From Marispirochaeta aestuarii (GTDB lineage: Bacteria; Spirochaetota; Spirochaetia; JC444; Marispirochaetaceae): DNA of 64,000 nt. The DNA lies in assembly GCF_002087085.1 (NCBI RefSeq), contig NZ_MWQY01000009.1:124001-188000 (forward strand), given 5' to 3'. This document shows, piece after piece, positions 32,053 to 40,590 of the stretch. Positions within the stretch are counted from its first letter, which is position 1. Every line of letters starts with the position of its first letter. Both the position numbers and the translations under genes were made by a program. The notes beneath the pieces are model-generated. The model saw nothing but the letters and a program-made list of their open reading frames with translations, had not been told where the DNA came from and ran no database searches.

Positions 32053-32652
32053 ATGGAAGCAGATAAAGAGGAACTCCGTAAATACCTCAGGGATCTAAAG
32101 GAGATGAAGGACCTGGTGGCACGGCACGAGGAGCGCCCCATCGTTGAGTACTGGGACTTTGTTGCCTGGGGAGCACTGCTCATCCTGGGAACCCTGCTGC
32201 ACGCCCGGTTCTTTCCGGATACAATAAACACCGCCCTGCTGGTGATCTGGCTTCCGGTCTTAATCATCGGAGGCTTTATAGAGACCATGGCCTGGGTTTA
32301 CCTGGTAAAACGGCTGGAGATGCCCCTGTCTTCCCGAAGAAACCAGCGCTTCTACCTTGCCTCCGTGGTAATCCTTATCGCGGTAATCTTCATACTCTAC
32401 TACCTGATTCACCTGAAAGGCCCCATTCCGGGGATGTTGCTCCTATTGCTGGCGGTGCTTTTTGCCTTCGTCGCCCAGATGAGTTACCTGGGCCTGTTCA
32501 TTGAGACGGTACTGACCCTGGCTGCCGGGATCGTGCTTACGGTTCTGGACGTACGGGGCTCTGCGGCATCGGTGGGGGTCGGTATTTTCGCCGGCCTGGA
32601 ATTCATTGTTATGGGAATACATACGAGGTTTCTGGAAAAGCGGAATGGATAA
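32053..32652 (+). CDS. Six-helix inner-membrane protein, first gene of the winged-helix operon
   Basis: A 199-residue protein with a charged N-terminus (MEADKEELRKYLRDLKEMKDLVARHEERP) and about six hydrophobic segments (FVAWGALLILGTLLHA, LVIWLPVLIIGGFIETMAWVYLV, FYLASVVILIAVIFILYYLI, GMLLLLLAVLFAFVAQMSYLGLF, VLTLAAGIVLTVLD, VGVGIFAGLEFIVMGI). I recognise no named family; such proteins occur next to PadR-like/winged-helix regulators. AAGGAAGG is placed before ATG. Its end overlaps the regulator start by 8 nt, implying coupled amounts, so it could act as a membrane signal partner of the regulator. It is transcribed from the operator-controlled promoter at 31976. Confidence 0.75.
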   Translation: MEADKEELRKYLRDLKEMKDLVARHEERPIVEYWDFVAWGALLILGTLLHARFFPDTINTALLVIWLPVLIIGGFIETMAWVYLVKRLEMPLSSRRNQRFYLASVVILIAVIFILYYLIHLKGPIPGMLLLLLAVLFAFVAQMSYLGLFIETVLTLAAGIVLTVLDVRGSAASVGVGIFAGLEFIVMGIHTRFLEKRNG

Positions 32653-32983
32653 GCTCTACACCCGCTTTGACGGGGTCTTCTTCGAAAAAACCCGCCTCTC
32701 CCTTTTAACCCTGATAATTCAGGAGGAGAGCGTCTCCTTCAACACCCTCAAACAACAGCTGAATATGAGCGACGGGGCACTCTACACCCATCTTGAAAAA
32801 CTTGTAAGCGCCGGGTACGTGGCAAAGAGGCGGGAGATCGCCGGGACTTCCGTCCAGACCCTCTATTCCGCCAGTGAGGAGGGGAAAGAGCGCTTCAGGG
32901 AGTATCTGGATTTCCTTGAAGATATGATTACCAGCCATAAATCTTTCACTGATGATTCCGGAACAAAAGGAGAAACGCCATGA
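32645..32983 (+). CDS. Winged-helix transcriptional regulator of the export operon
   Basis: A 112-residue single-domain winged-helix protein of the HTH_34/PadR-like kind. Its parts are TRLSLLTLIIQEESVSFNTLKQQLNMSDGALYTHLEKLVSAGYVAKRREIAGTSVQTLYSASEEGKERFREYLDFLEDMI: recognition helix DGALYTHLEKL, wing VAKRREIAGTSVQTLYSAS, dimerisation helix after it. ATG 32645 overlaps the previous gene by 8 nt, and its stop overlaps the lolA-like start by 4 nt. It very probably binds the symmetrical operator at 31993-32025 and so autoregulates the operon. The signal is unknown; no effector domain is present beyond the winged helix. Confidence 0.85.
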   Translation: MDKLYTRFDGVFFEKTRLSLLTLIIQEESVSFNTLKQQLNMSDGALYTHLEKLVSAGYVAKRREIAGTSVQTLYSASEEGKERFREYLDFLEDMITSHKSFTDDSGTKGETP

Positions 32984-33738
32984 AACTCACAGGACTGATA
33001 GTGCTGATATTCGCAGGGCTCCCCCTCTGCGGTGTATTCGCTCAGATTCCATCGGGGGACGAACTGCTGCGCATGACGGAGGAGACCATCAATCCTTCGA
33101 TCTATCGCTCACAGATGAGCATTACAACGGTAAAACCCGGGCAGAAAGAGAGTACCCTCGGTATGGAGGTTTATTACAAGGAGGACACGGGGACATTTAT
33201 GGAGATGACCTCTCCGGCACGCAGCCGGGGCCTGCGCTTTCTTGAGAAGGAGACCAATCTGTATATGTACAACCCGAAATCCAACAGCAGAAGACCCCTG
33301 AGACTCTCCCCGGAACAGTCCTTTCAGGGAACGGTCTTTTCCAACAACGACGTTTCCGATCCCAAATATACCGACGACTACAGTGCGTCCCTCTCCGGGG
33401 AAGACAGCTTTAATCATCCCGATACCGGAAAGACAGACTGCCTGATAGTTCTGGCGAAGGCAAAACGGAAAGAGGCTCCCTATGGAAAGATCAGAATCTG
33501 GCTTCATAAAGACAGTCTTCGTCCCCTCCGTTTCGATTATTACGCCAAATCCGGACTGCTCTTCAAGAGCATGATACTCAGTGATTACAAGGAACTTGCC
33601 GGTGCCATGCGTCCGGCCGTCATGCACATGGACTCCTACGAGATTGAAGGCGCCTGGTCAGAGGTGATTATCGATTCCATGGAGGCCCTCCCGGATATTC
33701 CCGACAGCCGCTTCAGCACTGCTGCCCTGACACGGTAG
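32980..33738 (+). CDS. LolA-like outer-membrane lipoprotein-sorting protein
   Basis: A 252-residue periplasmic protein with a signal peptide (LTGLIVLIFAGLPLCGVFAQ). The mature part follows the outer membrane lipoprotein-sorting family: DELLRMTEETINPSIYRSQMSITT, MEVYYKEDTGTFMEMTSPARSRGLRFLEKETNLYMYNPKSNSRRPLRLSPEQSFQGTVFSNNDV, then SDCLIVLAKAKRKEAPYGKIRIWLHKDSLRPLRFDYYAKSGLLFKSM. The unclosed half-barrel of LolA holds acyl chains. In this operon it lies with a beta-barrel, an ABC ATPase and two FtsX-like permeases, a layout matching an outer-membrane-directed lipid or lipoprotein relay. It overlaps the regulator stop by 4 nt. Confidence 0.87.
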   Translation: MKLTGLIVLIFAGLPLCGVFAQIPSGDELLRMTEETINPSIYRSQMSITTVKPGQKESTLGMEVYYKEDTGTFMEMTSPARSRGLRFLEKETNLYMYNPKSNSRRPLRLSPEQSFQGTVFSNNDVSDPKYTDDYSASLSGEDSFNHPDTGKTDCLIVLAKAKRKEAPYGKIRIWLHKDSLRPLRFDYYAKSGLLFKSMILSDYKELAGAMRPAVMHMDSYEIEGAWSEVIIDSMEALPDIPDSRFSTAALTR

Positions 33739-33752
33739 AGGACGGGAGTGAA

Positions 33753-34940
33753 ATGACGGGAAATCTTCGGGTAACAGGATTTTTTCTCCTCCTTGTAAAC
33801 CTGATGTCCGGGGTATCGGTGCTTGCCCAGGAATACTCCGTCTTTGGCGAGATTGAAATGGAAGGGAGTTTTGCCCTTACACCGAAGGGAGAAGCCGACA
33901 ATTTCCTCGACTCCTTTCTGGGAGCTGAAGCGAACCACCGCCTCGATTATGAAGAGTTCAGTTTTACCGCCAGGCACAGGGTGGAGGTCGACCGGCAGGA
34001 AGAGCTGCACCATTATCTATACGAGGCCTACATCGATTACCGGGCCGCGGAAATCCTGAGCATAAGTGCGGGAAAACAGCGCATTCCCTGGGGTCGGGGG
34101 GTTGCATTCTTCCCGACGGATGTTCTGCACCCCAGTCACACCCGGGAGGACGTGGAGGGTTTTACCGGCTTGAGCCTTATTCTCAATCCGGACATGAACC
34201 TCCAGCTTGCGGGGGCCCTTGATTTCAGCACGCCCCTTGCCGGGGCGACCCCGGAAGAAAACGAAGACTTTTACCGGGATCTCAAGTACGCCCTGTACCT
34301 GAGCCTTCTTGCAGGGAAGGTCGACCTGGCCTTTTCCGCCGTTTACAGTCCGGAGGAGACCCTTCGACCGGGATTCGGAATGTCCTGGGATATCGCCGGA
34401 TTCATCGTAACTGCAGAAGGAGCCGTGGAGTTCAACAATTCCACGGAGTATCCGGACACAGACCTGTTCAACTTCGAGGCTCCAGGCGCTTTCCGGCCCT
34501 ACCCTCTGGTAGCGGCGGGAATAAGCCGGAACCTTACACCGCGACAGATGCCGGATCTGAGTCTGATGTTTGTAACGGAGTACCTCCATGCCGGTACCGG
34601 ATACGATAAAAAAGAACGGGAAGAATACTTTAACATCATCGGCACATATCTGGCCTCCGGGAAAGAGCATCCGGAGATTGAATATCTGGGGCGGAATTAC
34701 CTGTTTGCCCTGGCCAGCCTCGAACTTTACATGCGCTTCAGCCTGGAACTCTCCGCATACGCAAGTCTCGATGATCAGTCGCTTTCGTACGCTGCGACGG
34801 GTACCCTGCTCAGTATTCGGGGGATGGACCTGAGTCTCAAGGGCGAACAGATTATCGGAGGACAGCGGTCCGTGTTCGGGTCCCTGAAAGCCGGTGAGGG
34901 AGAGTATCGCGTAACACTGAAATCGACCATCTATTTTTAA
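33753..34940 (+). CDS. Outer-membrane beta-barrel protein of the export operon
   Basis: A 395-residue protein with a signal peptide (VTGFFLLLVNLMSGVSVLAQ) followed by alternating hydrophobic/polar strands and a terminal aromatic (KSTIYF), the pattern of a barrel inserted by the BAM machinery. Strand-like pieces include YEEFSFTARHRVEVD, YLYEAYIDYRAAEILSISAGKQRIPWGRGVAFFP, MNLQLAGALDF and VDLAFSAVYS. The GKQRIPWGRG turn resembles alginate-export/DUF1302-type porins. GGGAG stands before ATG. It is probably the outer-membrane exit or receiver of the ABC system encoded downstream; that is inference from the operon. Confidence 0.75.
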   Translation: MTGNLRVTGFFLLLVNLMSGVSVLAQEYSVFGEIEMEGSFALTPKGEADNFLDSFLGAEANHRLDYEEFSFTARHRVEVDRQEELHHYLYEAYIDYRAAEILSISAGKQRIPWGRGVAFFPTDVLHPSHTREDVEGFTGLSLILNPDMNLQLAGALDFSTPLAGATPEENEDFYRDLKYALYLSLLAGKVDLAFSAVYSPEETLRPGFGMSWDIAGFIVTAEGAVEFNNSTEYPDTDLFNFEAPGAFRPYPLVAAGISRNLTPRQMPDLSLMFVTEYLHAGTGYDKKEREEYFNIIGTYLASGKEHPEIEYLGRNYLFALASLELYMRFSLELSAYASLDDQSLSYAATGTLLSIRGMDLSLKGEQIIGGQRSVFGSLKAGEGEYRVTLKSTIYF

Positions 34941-34951
34941 GGGAGTTGATT

Positions 34952-35644
34952 ATGCCGGTTTTGAAAATCGAAGACATACACAAGGATTACCTGCTGGGAA
35001 AGTCCGTTATTCATGCCCTCAAAGGGCTTAGTTTGAGCGTCGAAAAGGGGGATTTTATCTCTGTTGTCGGTCCATCGGGCTGCGGCAAAACCACCCTCCT
35101 GAATATCCTCGGCTGCATAGACAAGCCAAGCTCCGGCAGGGTCTATTTCAGGGGAGAGGATCTTTCAAAAATGACGGACAATCAGGAGGCGGACATCCGG
35201 CTCAGGGAGATAGGTTTCATCTTCCAGTCCTTTAACCTTGTTCCGGTATTGAGCTGTTCCGAAAACATCGAGTTTCCCCTTATTCTGGCTGGGGTTCCCA
35301 AAAAGGAACGCCGGAGGCGGACGGCACGACTGGTGGAAATCGTGGGACTTGCGGATTTTGCGGAGCATAAACCGGATGAACTCTCCGGAGGACAGCGTCA
35401 GCGGGTGGCGATTGCCCGGGCCCTTGTAAACAATCCGTCCCTGGTCATCGCCGACGAACCGACGGCGAACCTCGACTCCGAAACGGGAAACTCGATCCTG
35501 GAGACCATGAACCGCCTTAACCGGGAGGAAAAGGTCACCTTTATATTTTCCACCCACAATCCGGAAATCATGCAGTACGCCAGGACCATCATACATCTGA
35601 AGGACGGTGCCGTTACACGTGTAGACCAGGGGGTCCCGGCATGA
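34952..35644 (+). CDS. ABC transporter ATPase, LolD/MacB type
   Basis: A 230-residue ATPase. Walker A GPSGCGKTT, Q-loop FIFQSFNLVPVLSCSENIEFPL, signature LSGGQRQRVAIARALVNNPSLVIADEPTANLDSETG with Walker B, and the H-loop FIFSTHNPEIM. The NLDSxTG and FNLxP motifs are those of the LolD/MacB/FtsE branch that drives extraction or export rather than import. GGGAG lies 7 nt before ATG 34952 (the TTG at 34946 is rejected). Its stop overlaps the first permease gene by 4 nt. Confidence 0.93.
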   Translation: MPVLKIEDIHKDYLLGKSVIHALKGLSLSVEKGDFISVVGPSGCGKTTLLNILGCIDKPSSGRVYFRGEDLSKMTDNQEADIRLREIGFIFQSFNLVPVLSCSENIEFPLILAGVPKKERRRRTARLVEIVGLADFAEHKPDELSGGQRQRVAIARALVNNPSLVIADEPTANLDSETGNSILETMNRLNREEKVTFIFSTHNPEIMQYARTIIHLKDGAVTRVDQGVPA

Positions 35645-36858
35645 TCTTTATCCGCGTCGCCTGGCAGAATATGCTCGTCCACCGGCGGCGGACCCTGCTC
35701 ATCCTGTTTTCCATAAGTCTCTCGGTGGCAGTCATCCTGTTTGTCTCGGGAATGGCGGAAGGCCTTAAAAAGAACTTTTTCCGGGGCATGCTGGAAGAAA
35801 GCGGGCACCTGCAGATCCTTCCCGCGGGGACCGATGATGCCCTGGATCCCTACGATCCTGATCTTCTGATTCAAAACCCCGACGAAATAGTCTCCGACCT
35901 GTCCGCCAGGAAGGGGGTACAGAGAGCGGAGAAGGTTCTGAGCTTCGGGTGCATGCTCCTGGCCGGGGACAGAAATCTTACCATCGAAGGCCGGGGTACT
36001 AATAAAGAGACCCGGATCTTCTCCAAAGCCCGGGATGGCATATACGCGGGAGGTTTTCTTGCAGACGACAACGGGGGTAAGCCGGGAATCTGCATCAGCG
36101 CAGGTATTGCTGATCTCCTGCATGTGGATCTCGGGGACCCGCTGGTGGTTCTCGTGGAAGACAGCACCGGAAGCCCCTGGTACATCGAGTATTCTGTAAC
36201 CGGGCTTTACGCAACGGACAGCAGGGAGTTTGACGAGGGTAGCTTCTATCTGCGCCACGAAGACGCCGAGGAGCTTCTGTATTTTCCGGGTAAAACACGG
36301 GAGATCCGGGTTGTTCTGCTCGATCCGGCCCTGGCGGGTCCTCTCGCTGACCAGCTTGATACAGGCGCGGCGCCTTACAGGGGAACTGAGATAAAAACAT
36401 GGCGGGAGATCCACGGCAGTTATCTGGTGCTCCTCGATTTCTTCGATATCTTCATGGTCTTCATGAATATCTTTACCGTGCTGGTGGCCGCAACAGTTAT
36501 AACCAACTCCATCCTGATGAATATCTTTGAACGTACCAGGGAGTACGGCACCCTGAGGGCAATAGGAATGAAGCGGTACCAGCTCTTCGGGTTTATCCTT
36601 ACCGAGGGTTTCGTACAGGGCGTCGCCGGAAGCCTTTTGGGACTCGTTCTGGGGATTCCCCTGGTACTCTATTTTCAGGCCTACGGCATGAACTGGGGAG
36701 AGATTACGGAAAGCTTCGGACTGGGAGAGACCTTCTACTTCGCCTTTGCCCCGGAACACGCCATTGCCGGTCTCATCTCGGGGATTGCCATCGCCTGTAC
36801 AGGCTCCCTCTACGCCGGCTGGGTAAGCTCCAGGATGAGCATAATGGAATCCCTGTAA
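35641..36858 (+). CDS. ABC permease, FtsX/LolCE type, first
   Basis: A 405-residue permease. It has the type VII (MacB/LolC-like) layout: one N-terminal membrane helix (LLILFSISLSVAVILFVSGM), a large periplasmic domain (about 45-260), and three C-terminal helices (about 265-385: FFDIFMVFMNIFTVLVAATVI, GFVQGVAGSLLGLVLGIPLVLYF, AIAGLISGIAIACTG) with the FtsX-signature loop NIFERTREYGTLRAIGMKRYQLF. It pairs with the second permease and the ATPase to form an export/extraction machine. ATG overlaps the ATPase stop by 4 nt. Confidence 0.92.
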   Translation: MIFIRVAWQNMLVHRRRTLLILFSISLSVAVILFVSGMAEGLKKNFFRGMLEESGHLQILPAGTDDALDPYDPDLLIQNPDEIVSDLSARKGVQRAEKVLSFGCMLLAGDRNLTIEGRGTNKETRIFSKARDGIYAGGFLADDNGGKPGICISAGIADLLHVDLGDPLVVLVEDSTGSPWYIEYSVTGLYATDSREFDEGSFYLRHEDAEELLYFPGKTREIRVVLLDPALAGPLADQLDTGAAPYRGTEIKTWREIHGSYLVLLDFFDIFMVFMNIFTVLVAATVITNSILMNIFERTREYGTLRAIGMKRYQLFGFILTEGFVQGVAGSLLGLVLGIPLVLYFQAYGMNWGEITESFGLGETFYFAFAPEHAIAGLISGIAIACTGSLYAGWVSSRMSIMESL

Positions 36859-36870
36859 ATGGAGAGTGAT

Positions 36871-38103
36871 ATGGCACTTATACTGGTCGCCCTGAGAAAC
36901 GTATTTCGCAACAGACGACGGAGCATTCTCAATATAATTGCCCTCTGCCTGGGGACCTGCCTGATGGTTCTGGGTCTCGGCTGGGTGGAGGGCTATCACA
37001 GCTACGTCTACACGGCAATGCAGAATTTCGAGTCCGGTGAGGTTCAGCTGATACCGGAGGGGTATCTGCAGGAGGAACGGCGACTTCCTCTGGACCTGAA
37101 CCTCAGCGGCTACCGGGAACTGAAGGACCGGCTTCTGTCTGTTCCCGAGGTACGGGAGGCCACCGGGCGAATCGATTTTTCTCTGCGCCTTTCCAACAGA
37201 AAGGAGTCGATCTACCTGGTCGGCCGGGCCATCGATCCTGAAAGCGAAGCCAACACCACGGTTCTGGCGGACTACATACACTCCGGCGACTACCTTTCGT
37301 CACAGCAGGGAGGAGTTCTGATCGGAAAAGCCCTGGCGGAACGGATGGCGGTGCAGCCCGGAGACACAGTATACATCGTTGCCCAGGACAAATACGGGGT
37401 GGAAAACTTCATCGACATACGGGTGGCGGGAATCTTCAATTACGGTTTCCCCCCCATCGACAAAAACGTGGTGTTCATGGACCTGGCCAGTGCAATGGAT
37501 CTTCTTAGCATGGAGGATGAGGTTACACGGATCGTGATGAGGTTGAACCAGGGGATATCTCCGGAGAAAGGGGTATCCCTCTTACGCAGGCAGGATATCG
37601 GGGGCGAGATACACAGCTGGAAAACCTTCGCCCAGGCGACCGTATCGGCAGTCGAGACCGACACCCGCAGTTTTTACCTGATGCTGATCATCCTGTATCT
37701 GCTGATAGTGCTGGGACTGCTGAACTCCATGTCCATGAGCGTCCACGAAAGAACCCGGGAAATCGGTTCCCTGCGGGCCCTGGGAATGAAGAGGCGGGAG
37801 GTCCTGGGACTCCTTCTGGCGGAAAGCGGCTGGATCTCCCTCATTTCCGCGGCAGTCGCCGTTGTCCTGTCCATGCCCATGGTCTGGTACCTTGGCAGCG
37901 TTGGCCTGGACATTACATCCCGGATGCCGGAGAGCATCCCCGTCCCCTTCGGCGAACAGTTCTACGCCGATTTCCGGATACGCCATTTCGCCATTAGCCT
38001 TGCTGCAGCGACGCTCTCAGCCATGGTCGGAACAATCAGGCCCTCTGTAAAGGCATCCCGTCTTGTGGTCGCAGAAGCTCTGCGGGGAGGAAGAATCGCT
38101 TAA
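36871..38103 (+). CDS. ABC permease, FtsX/LolCE type, second
   Basis: A 410-residue paralogue of the preceding gene. N-terminal helix ILNIIALCLGTCLMVLGLGW, periplasmic domain to about residue 270, then three helices with the loop SVHERTREIGSLRALGMKRREVLGLL. ATG 36871 is chosen over 36859 because GGAG lies within good distance and the sequence then starts like its neighbour. The two permeases differ enough to form a LolC/LolE-type heterodimer. The gene end overlaps the convergent PfkB gene by 4 nt, leaving no room for a terminator between them. Confidence 0.92.
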   Translation: MALILVALRNVFRNRRRSILNIIALCLGTCLMVLGLGWVEGYHSYVYTAMQNFESGEVQLIPEGYLQEERRLPLDLNLSGYRELKDRLLSVPEVREATGRIDFSLRLSNRKESIYLVGRAIDPESEANTTVLADYIHSGDYLSSQQGGVLIGKALAERMAVQPGDTVYIVAQDKYGVENFIDIRVAGIFNYGFPPIDKNVVFMDLASAMDLLSMEDEVTRIVMRLNQGISPEKGVSLLRRQDIGGEIHSWKTFAQATVSAVETDTRSFYLMLIILYLLIVLGLLNSMSMSVHERTREIGSLRALGMKRREVLGLLLAESGWISLISAAVAVVLSMPMVWYLGSVGLDITSRMPESIPVPFGEQFYADFRIRHFAISLAAATLSAMVGTIRPSVKASRLVVAEALRGGRIA

Positions 38104-38987
38104 AGCTTCGACAGAACCTCCTCCAGTGAGGGAAAGGAATCCCTGCCGCCGGGTTTACTTACCGATATACCCGCGGCACAGGCGGCGAAGCGCAGGATCC
38201 GGTCAAGGTCCCAGGAGTTGAGAAGCCCGTAGGCAAAGGCGCCGTGAAAGATATCCCCCGCAGCGGTGGTATCGACGGTCGTAACGGTAAAAGCGTCGTA
38301 GCCTCCCCTCCGGTCTCCCAGGGCCCAGACACCGCCCTTCTCTCCCAGGGTAATAACGGCACAGTTGCCGTTTCGCCGCTGCAGGAGTTCAAGTGCCCTG
38401 AACACCTGTTCCGGTCCGGCGAGTTCTTCTCCCAGCATTGCAGATGCAAAAGCCGCGGATGCCACCGGATAATCCACACGCTCCACGAGTTCCCAGGTCG
38501 CGCCCCTCAGGGAACCGGCATCCAGGATTGACACGGCTTCAGGCCAGCGTTCCAGGGCCTCCCTGGCGGCCGCCAGGGAATGACCGTCGAAGAGGAGTAC
38601 CTCGGGTTCACAGAGGAGCAGGTTTTCCGGCAATCTGTAGACATCTTCCGTACTCCGGTGATTGATGATACTGCGGCTGCCGCTGGTATCGTTAACCAGG
38701 ATGGCGGAAACAGGAGTCGGATACCCCTCGCAGGGAAGAACTCCCCCGGTATCCACCCTGTAAGCTTTAAACTCTTCAATCAGCAGGGAACCGAAGGGAT
38801 CCCGTCCCACTGGACCTGCCATGGCGACAGAGACATCCCAGTATCCCAGCAGGGCTGCGGCATTGGCTGCCGGGCCACCGCCCGATAAACTGCGGGCGGT
38901 TGCCCTGGATTTCGTATCTTCCCGGGGAAAACCGTCGACCCGGAGTATCAGGTCGACGGAGGAATGACCGATGCACAGAATTTTCAA
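38100..38987 (-). CDS. PfkB-family carbohydrate kinase
   Basis: About 295 residues of the ribokinase/PfkB fold. The N-terminus is KILCIGHSSVDLILRVDGFPREDTKS, with the sugar-binding GGGPAANAAALLGYW (the usual GG..N.A). The catalytic/anion-hole motif is TTAAGDIFHGAFAYGLL, where the standard GAGD reads AAGD but the catalytic aspartate is kept. It phosphorylates a sugar or nucleoside; the substrate is not predictable. Start codon: GTG 38999 or TTG 38987; GAGGT lies 6 nt before the TTG, so I prefer it. It is convergent with the export operon and divergent from livJ. Confidence 0.87.
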   Translation of the reverse strand: MKILCIGHSSVDLILRVDGFPREDTKSRATARSLSGGGPAANAAALLGYWDVSVAMAGPVGRDPFGSLLIEEFKAYRVDTGGVLPCEGYPTPVSAILVNDTSGSRSIINHRSTEDVYRLPENLLLCEPEVLLFDGHSLAAAREALERWPEAVSILDAGSLRGATWELVERVDYPVASAAFASAMLGEELAGPEQVFRALELLQRRNGNCAVITLGEKGGVWALGDRRGGYDAFTVTTVDTTAAGDIFHGAFAYGLLNSWDLDRILRFAACAAGISVSKPGGRDSFPSLEEVLSKL

Positions 38988-39288
38988 AAAGAACCTCACT
39001 TACGGGCAGAATAAAACAGGGACACCTCAAAAAACCGCACTTTTTCCCAAACCCCGCATCATCAATATTTCCAGCGGTCCTCAACTCCTGTTCCTGCAAG
39101 AGCTTGCGGATGCTATAAAACATTACATCTTCGACTGTGGCAAAAATACCACGTTTTTAGAGGCACCCATACAAAAGCAGAAAATCCGTGTGTTTTTTAA
39201 GGATTCTGCAAAAAATCTCTTGATCATTTGCCAATTTAAAACCATTATATAGTAACTCTCGTTATAAATACAATTCAAGGAGATGGTC
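38988..39288. promoter_or_regulatory. AT-rich gene-free region before livJ and behind the pfkB-type start
   Basis: About 300 nt. Near its right end TTGATC (39221) and CATTAT with a 17-nt spacer form a weak promoter for livJ, and AAGGAG precedes the livJ ATG. A short stem GTGG/CCAC followed by TTTTT lies near 39138-39160. Open frames here are not supported by ribosome sites or recognisable sequence. Confidence 0.3.
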
Positions 39289-40404
39289 ATGAAAAGATTG
39301 CTTTCCATTGCAATTATTTTGATTGCAGCCGTCGGGCTCTTCGCCAACGGACAGGGCGAAGATACCGTTAAAATCGGCGTTGCAGGAGCTCATTCCGGAG
39401 ACCTGGCGTCCTACGGTCTTCCCTCGGTAAAAGCCGCGGAGCTCGTTGTTGAAGACTGGAACGCCAAAGGCGGAGTTCTGGGAAAACAGATCGAGCTGGT
39501 TATTGAGGACGATCAGTGCAAACCCGAGGTTGCAACCAACACCGCCGCAAAGCTGGTTGGCGAGCAGGTGGTCGGCGTTATAGGTCATATCTGTTCCGGA
39601 GCCACAAAATCCGCTCTGGGAATCTACAAGGATTCCAACATTCCGGTAATCTCTCCCTCCGCAACCAACCCGCCCCTTACCAAGAGCGGAGACTATCCCA
39701 ACTTCTTCCGCACCATCGCTCCGGATGACGCTCAGGCAAAACTGGATGTGGATTTCGCGGTTGACACCCTGGGTCTCACCAAGATCGCCGTTCTCCACGA
39801 CAAGGGAGATTACGGCAAGGGATTTGCCGACTTCGCCAAGGAGTACCTTGATCAGCGATCCAATGTCGAGGTAGTTGTCTACGAAGGTATCCAGGTAGGT
39901 GCCGTTGACTATTCCGCCATAATCAACAAGGTAGCAGCCTCCGGTGCCGAAGCGATCATCTACGGAGGTTATCACCCCGAAGCTTCGAAACTGGTCGGCC
40001 AGATGAGAACCCGCGGAATGGACACCATCTTCATTTCCGACGACGGCGTTAAGGACGACACCTTCATCAAGGTCGCCCAGGATGCCGCCGAAGGTGTTTA
40101 CGCCTCCGGTCCTGTCGACACGACATCCAATCCCCTGGCAGTGAAAGCCACCGAAGATCACCAGAAAAAATTCGGAGAGGATCCCGGTGCCTTCTTCCTG
40201 AACGCCTATGCTGCAACCCAGGCTCTTCTCAATGCAATTGAAAAAGCCGGCTCCACCGAGTACGACGCAATAGTCAATGCTCTGCGCAGCGAATACGTGG
40301 AGACCCCCCTTGGAAACATCAGCTTCGATGAAAAGGGCGATGCAATCGGGGTCGGTTTCTCCGTTTATCAGGTTCAGAACGGGGTTTACGTAGAGCTCAA
40401 ATAA
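39289..40404 (+). CDS. livJ: Branched-chain amino acid-type ABC substrate-binding protein
   Basis: A 371-residue periplasmic binding protein of the LivJ/leucine-isoleucine-valine family (type I fold). Signal peptide MKRLLSIAIILIAAVGLFANG, then VKIGVAGAHSGDLASYGLPSVKAAELVVEDWNAKGGVLGKQIELVIEDDQCKPEVATNTAAKLV, and the ligand-site loop VIGHICSGATKSA. It would bind leucine, isoleucine, valine or a related amino acid or short amide. ATG 39289 is chosen (AAGGAG 6 nt upstream) over 39283. It is the first gene of the liv operon; two hairpins follow it, which usually keep the binding protein in excess over the membrane subunits. Confidence 0.93.
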   Translation: MKRLLSIAIILIAAVGLFANGQGEDTVKIGVAGAHSGDLASYGLPSVKAAELVVEDWNAKGGVLGKQIELVIEDDQCKPEVATNTAAKLVGEQVVGVIGHICSGATKSALGIYKDSNIPVISPSATNPPLTKSGDYPNFFRTIAPDDAQAKLDVDFAVDTLGLTKIAVLHDKGDYGKGFADFAKEYLDQRSNVEVVVYEGIQVGAVDYSAIINKVAASGAEAIIYGGYHPEASKLVGQMRTRGMDTIFISDDGVKDDTFIKVAQDAAEGVYASGPVDTTSNPLAVKATEDHQKKFGEDPGAFFLNAYAATQALLNAIEKAGSTEYDAIVNALRSEYVETPLGNISFDEKGDAIGVGFSVYQVQNGVYVELK

Positions 40405-40417
40405 ACTTGCTAATTCT

Positions 40418-40438
40418 GTCATATTCATGTAATATGAC
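40418..40438 (+). terminator. First hairpin between livJ and livH
   Basis: GTCATATT and AATATGAC are exact complements with a 5-nt loop. No U-run follows, so it is likely an RNA-stabilising or partial-termination element at the end of the livJ message. Confidence 0.55.
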
Positions 40439-40467
40439 ACGTTCTTTCAGAAATCTTGAGAACATTC

Positions 40468-40494
40468 GGAACAGGCCCGTACAGGGCCTGTTCC
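40468..40494 (+). terminator. Second, strong hairpin between livJ and livH
   Basis: GGAACAGGCCC pairs exactly with GGGCCTGTTCC around GTACA, and ATTCGGA/TCCGAAT flank it for a longer outer stem. It is followed by TTGCTTCC, a poor U-run, so partial readthrough into livHMGF is expected. Confidence 0.7.
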
Positions 40495-40590
40495 TTGCTT
40501 CCGAATCAATACTCACAACGTGTACGCAACTTTGCCGCAGGAAATGCAACAAGGCGGTTTTATTATAGAAGGAGCCTGCAGGAAACCACC

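Noticed and set aside
35398-37281. 627-codon minus-strand frame under the ABC ATPase and permeases
   Set aside because: It runs opposite three well-defined ABC genes and shows no domain of its own.
38971-39252. 93-codon plus-strand frame between the PfkB gene and livJ
   Set aside because: It begins antisense to the PfkB start, lacks a ribosome site and has no recognisable sequence; the region looks like a promoter area.
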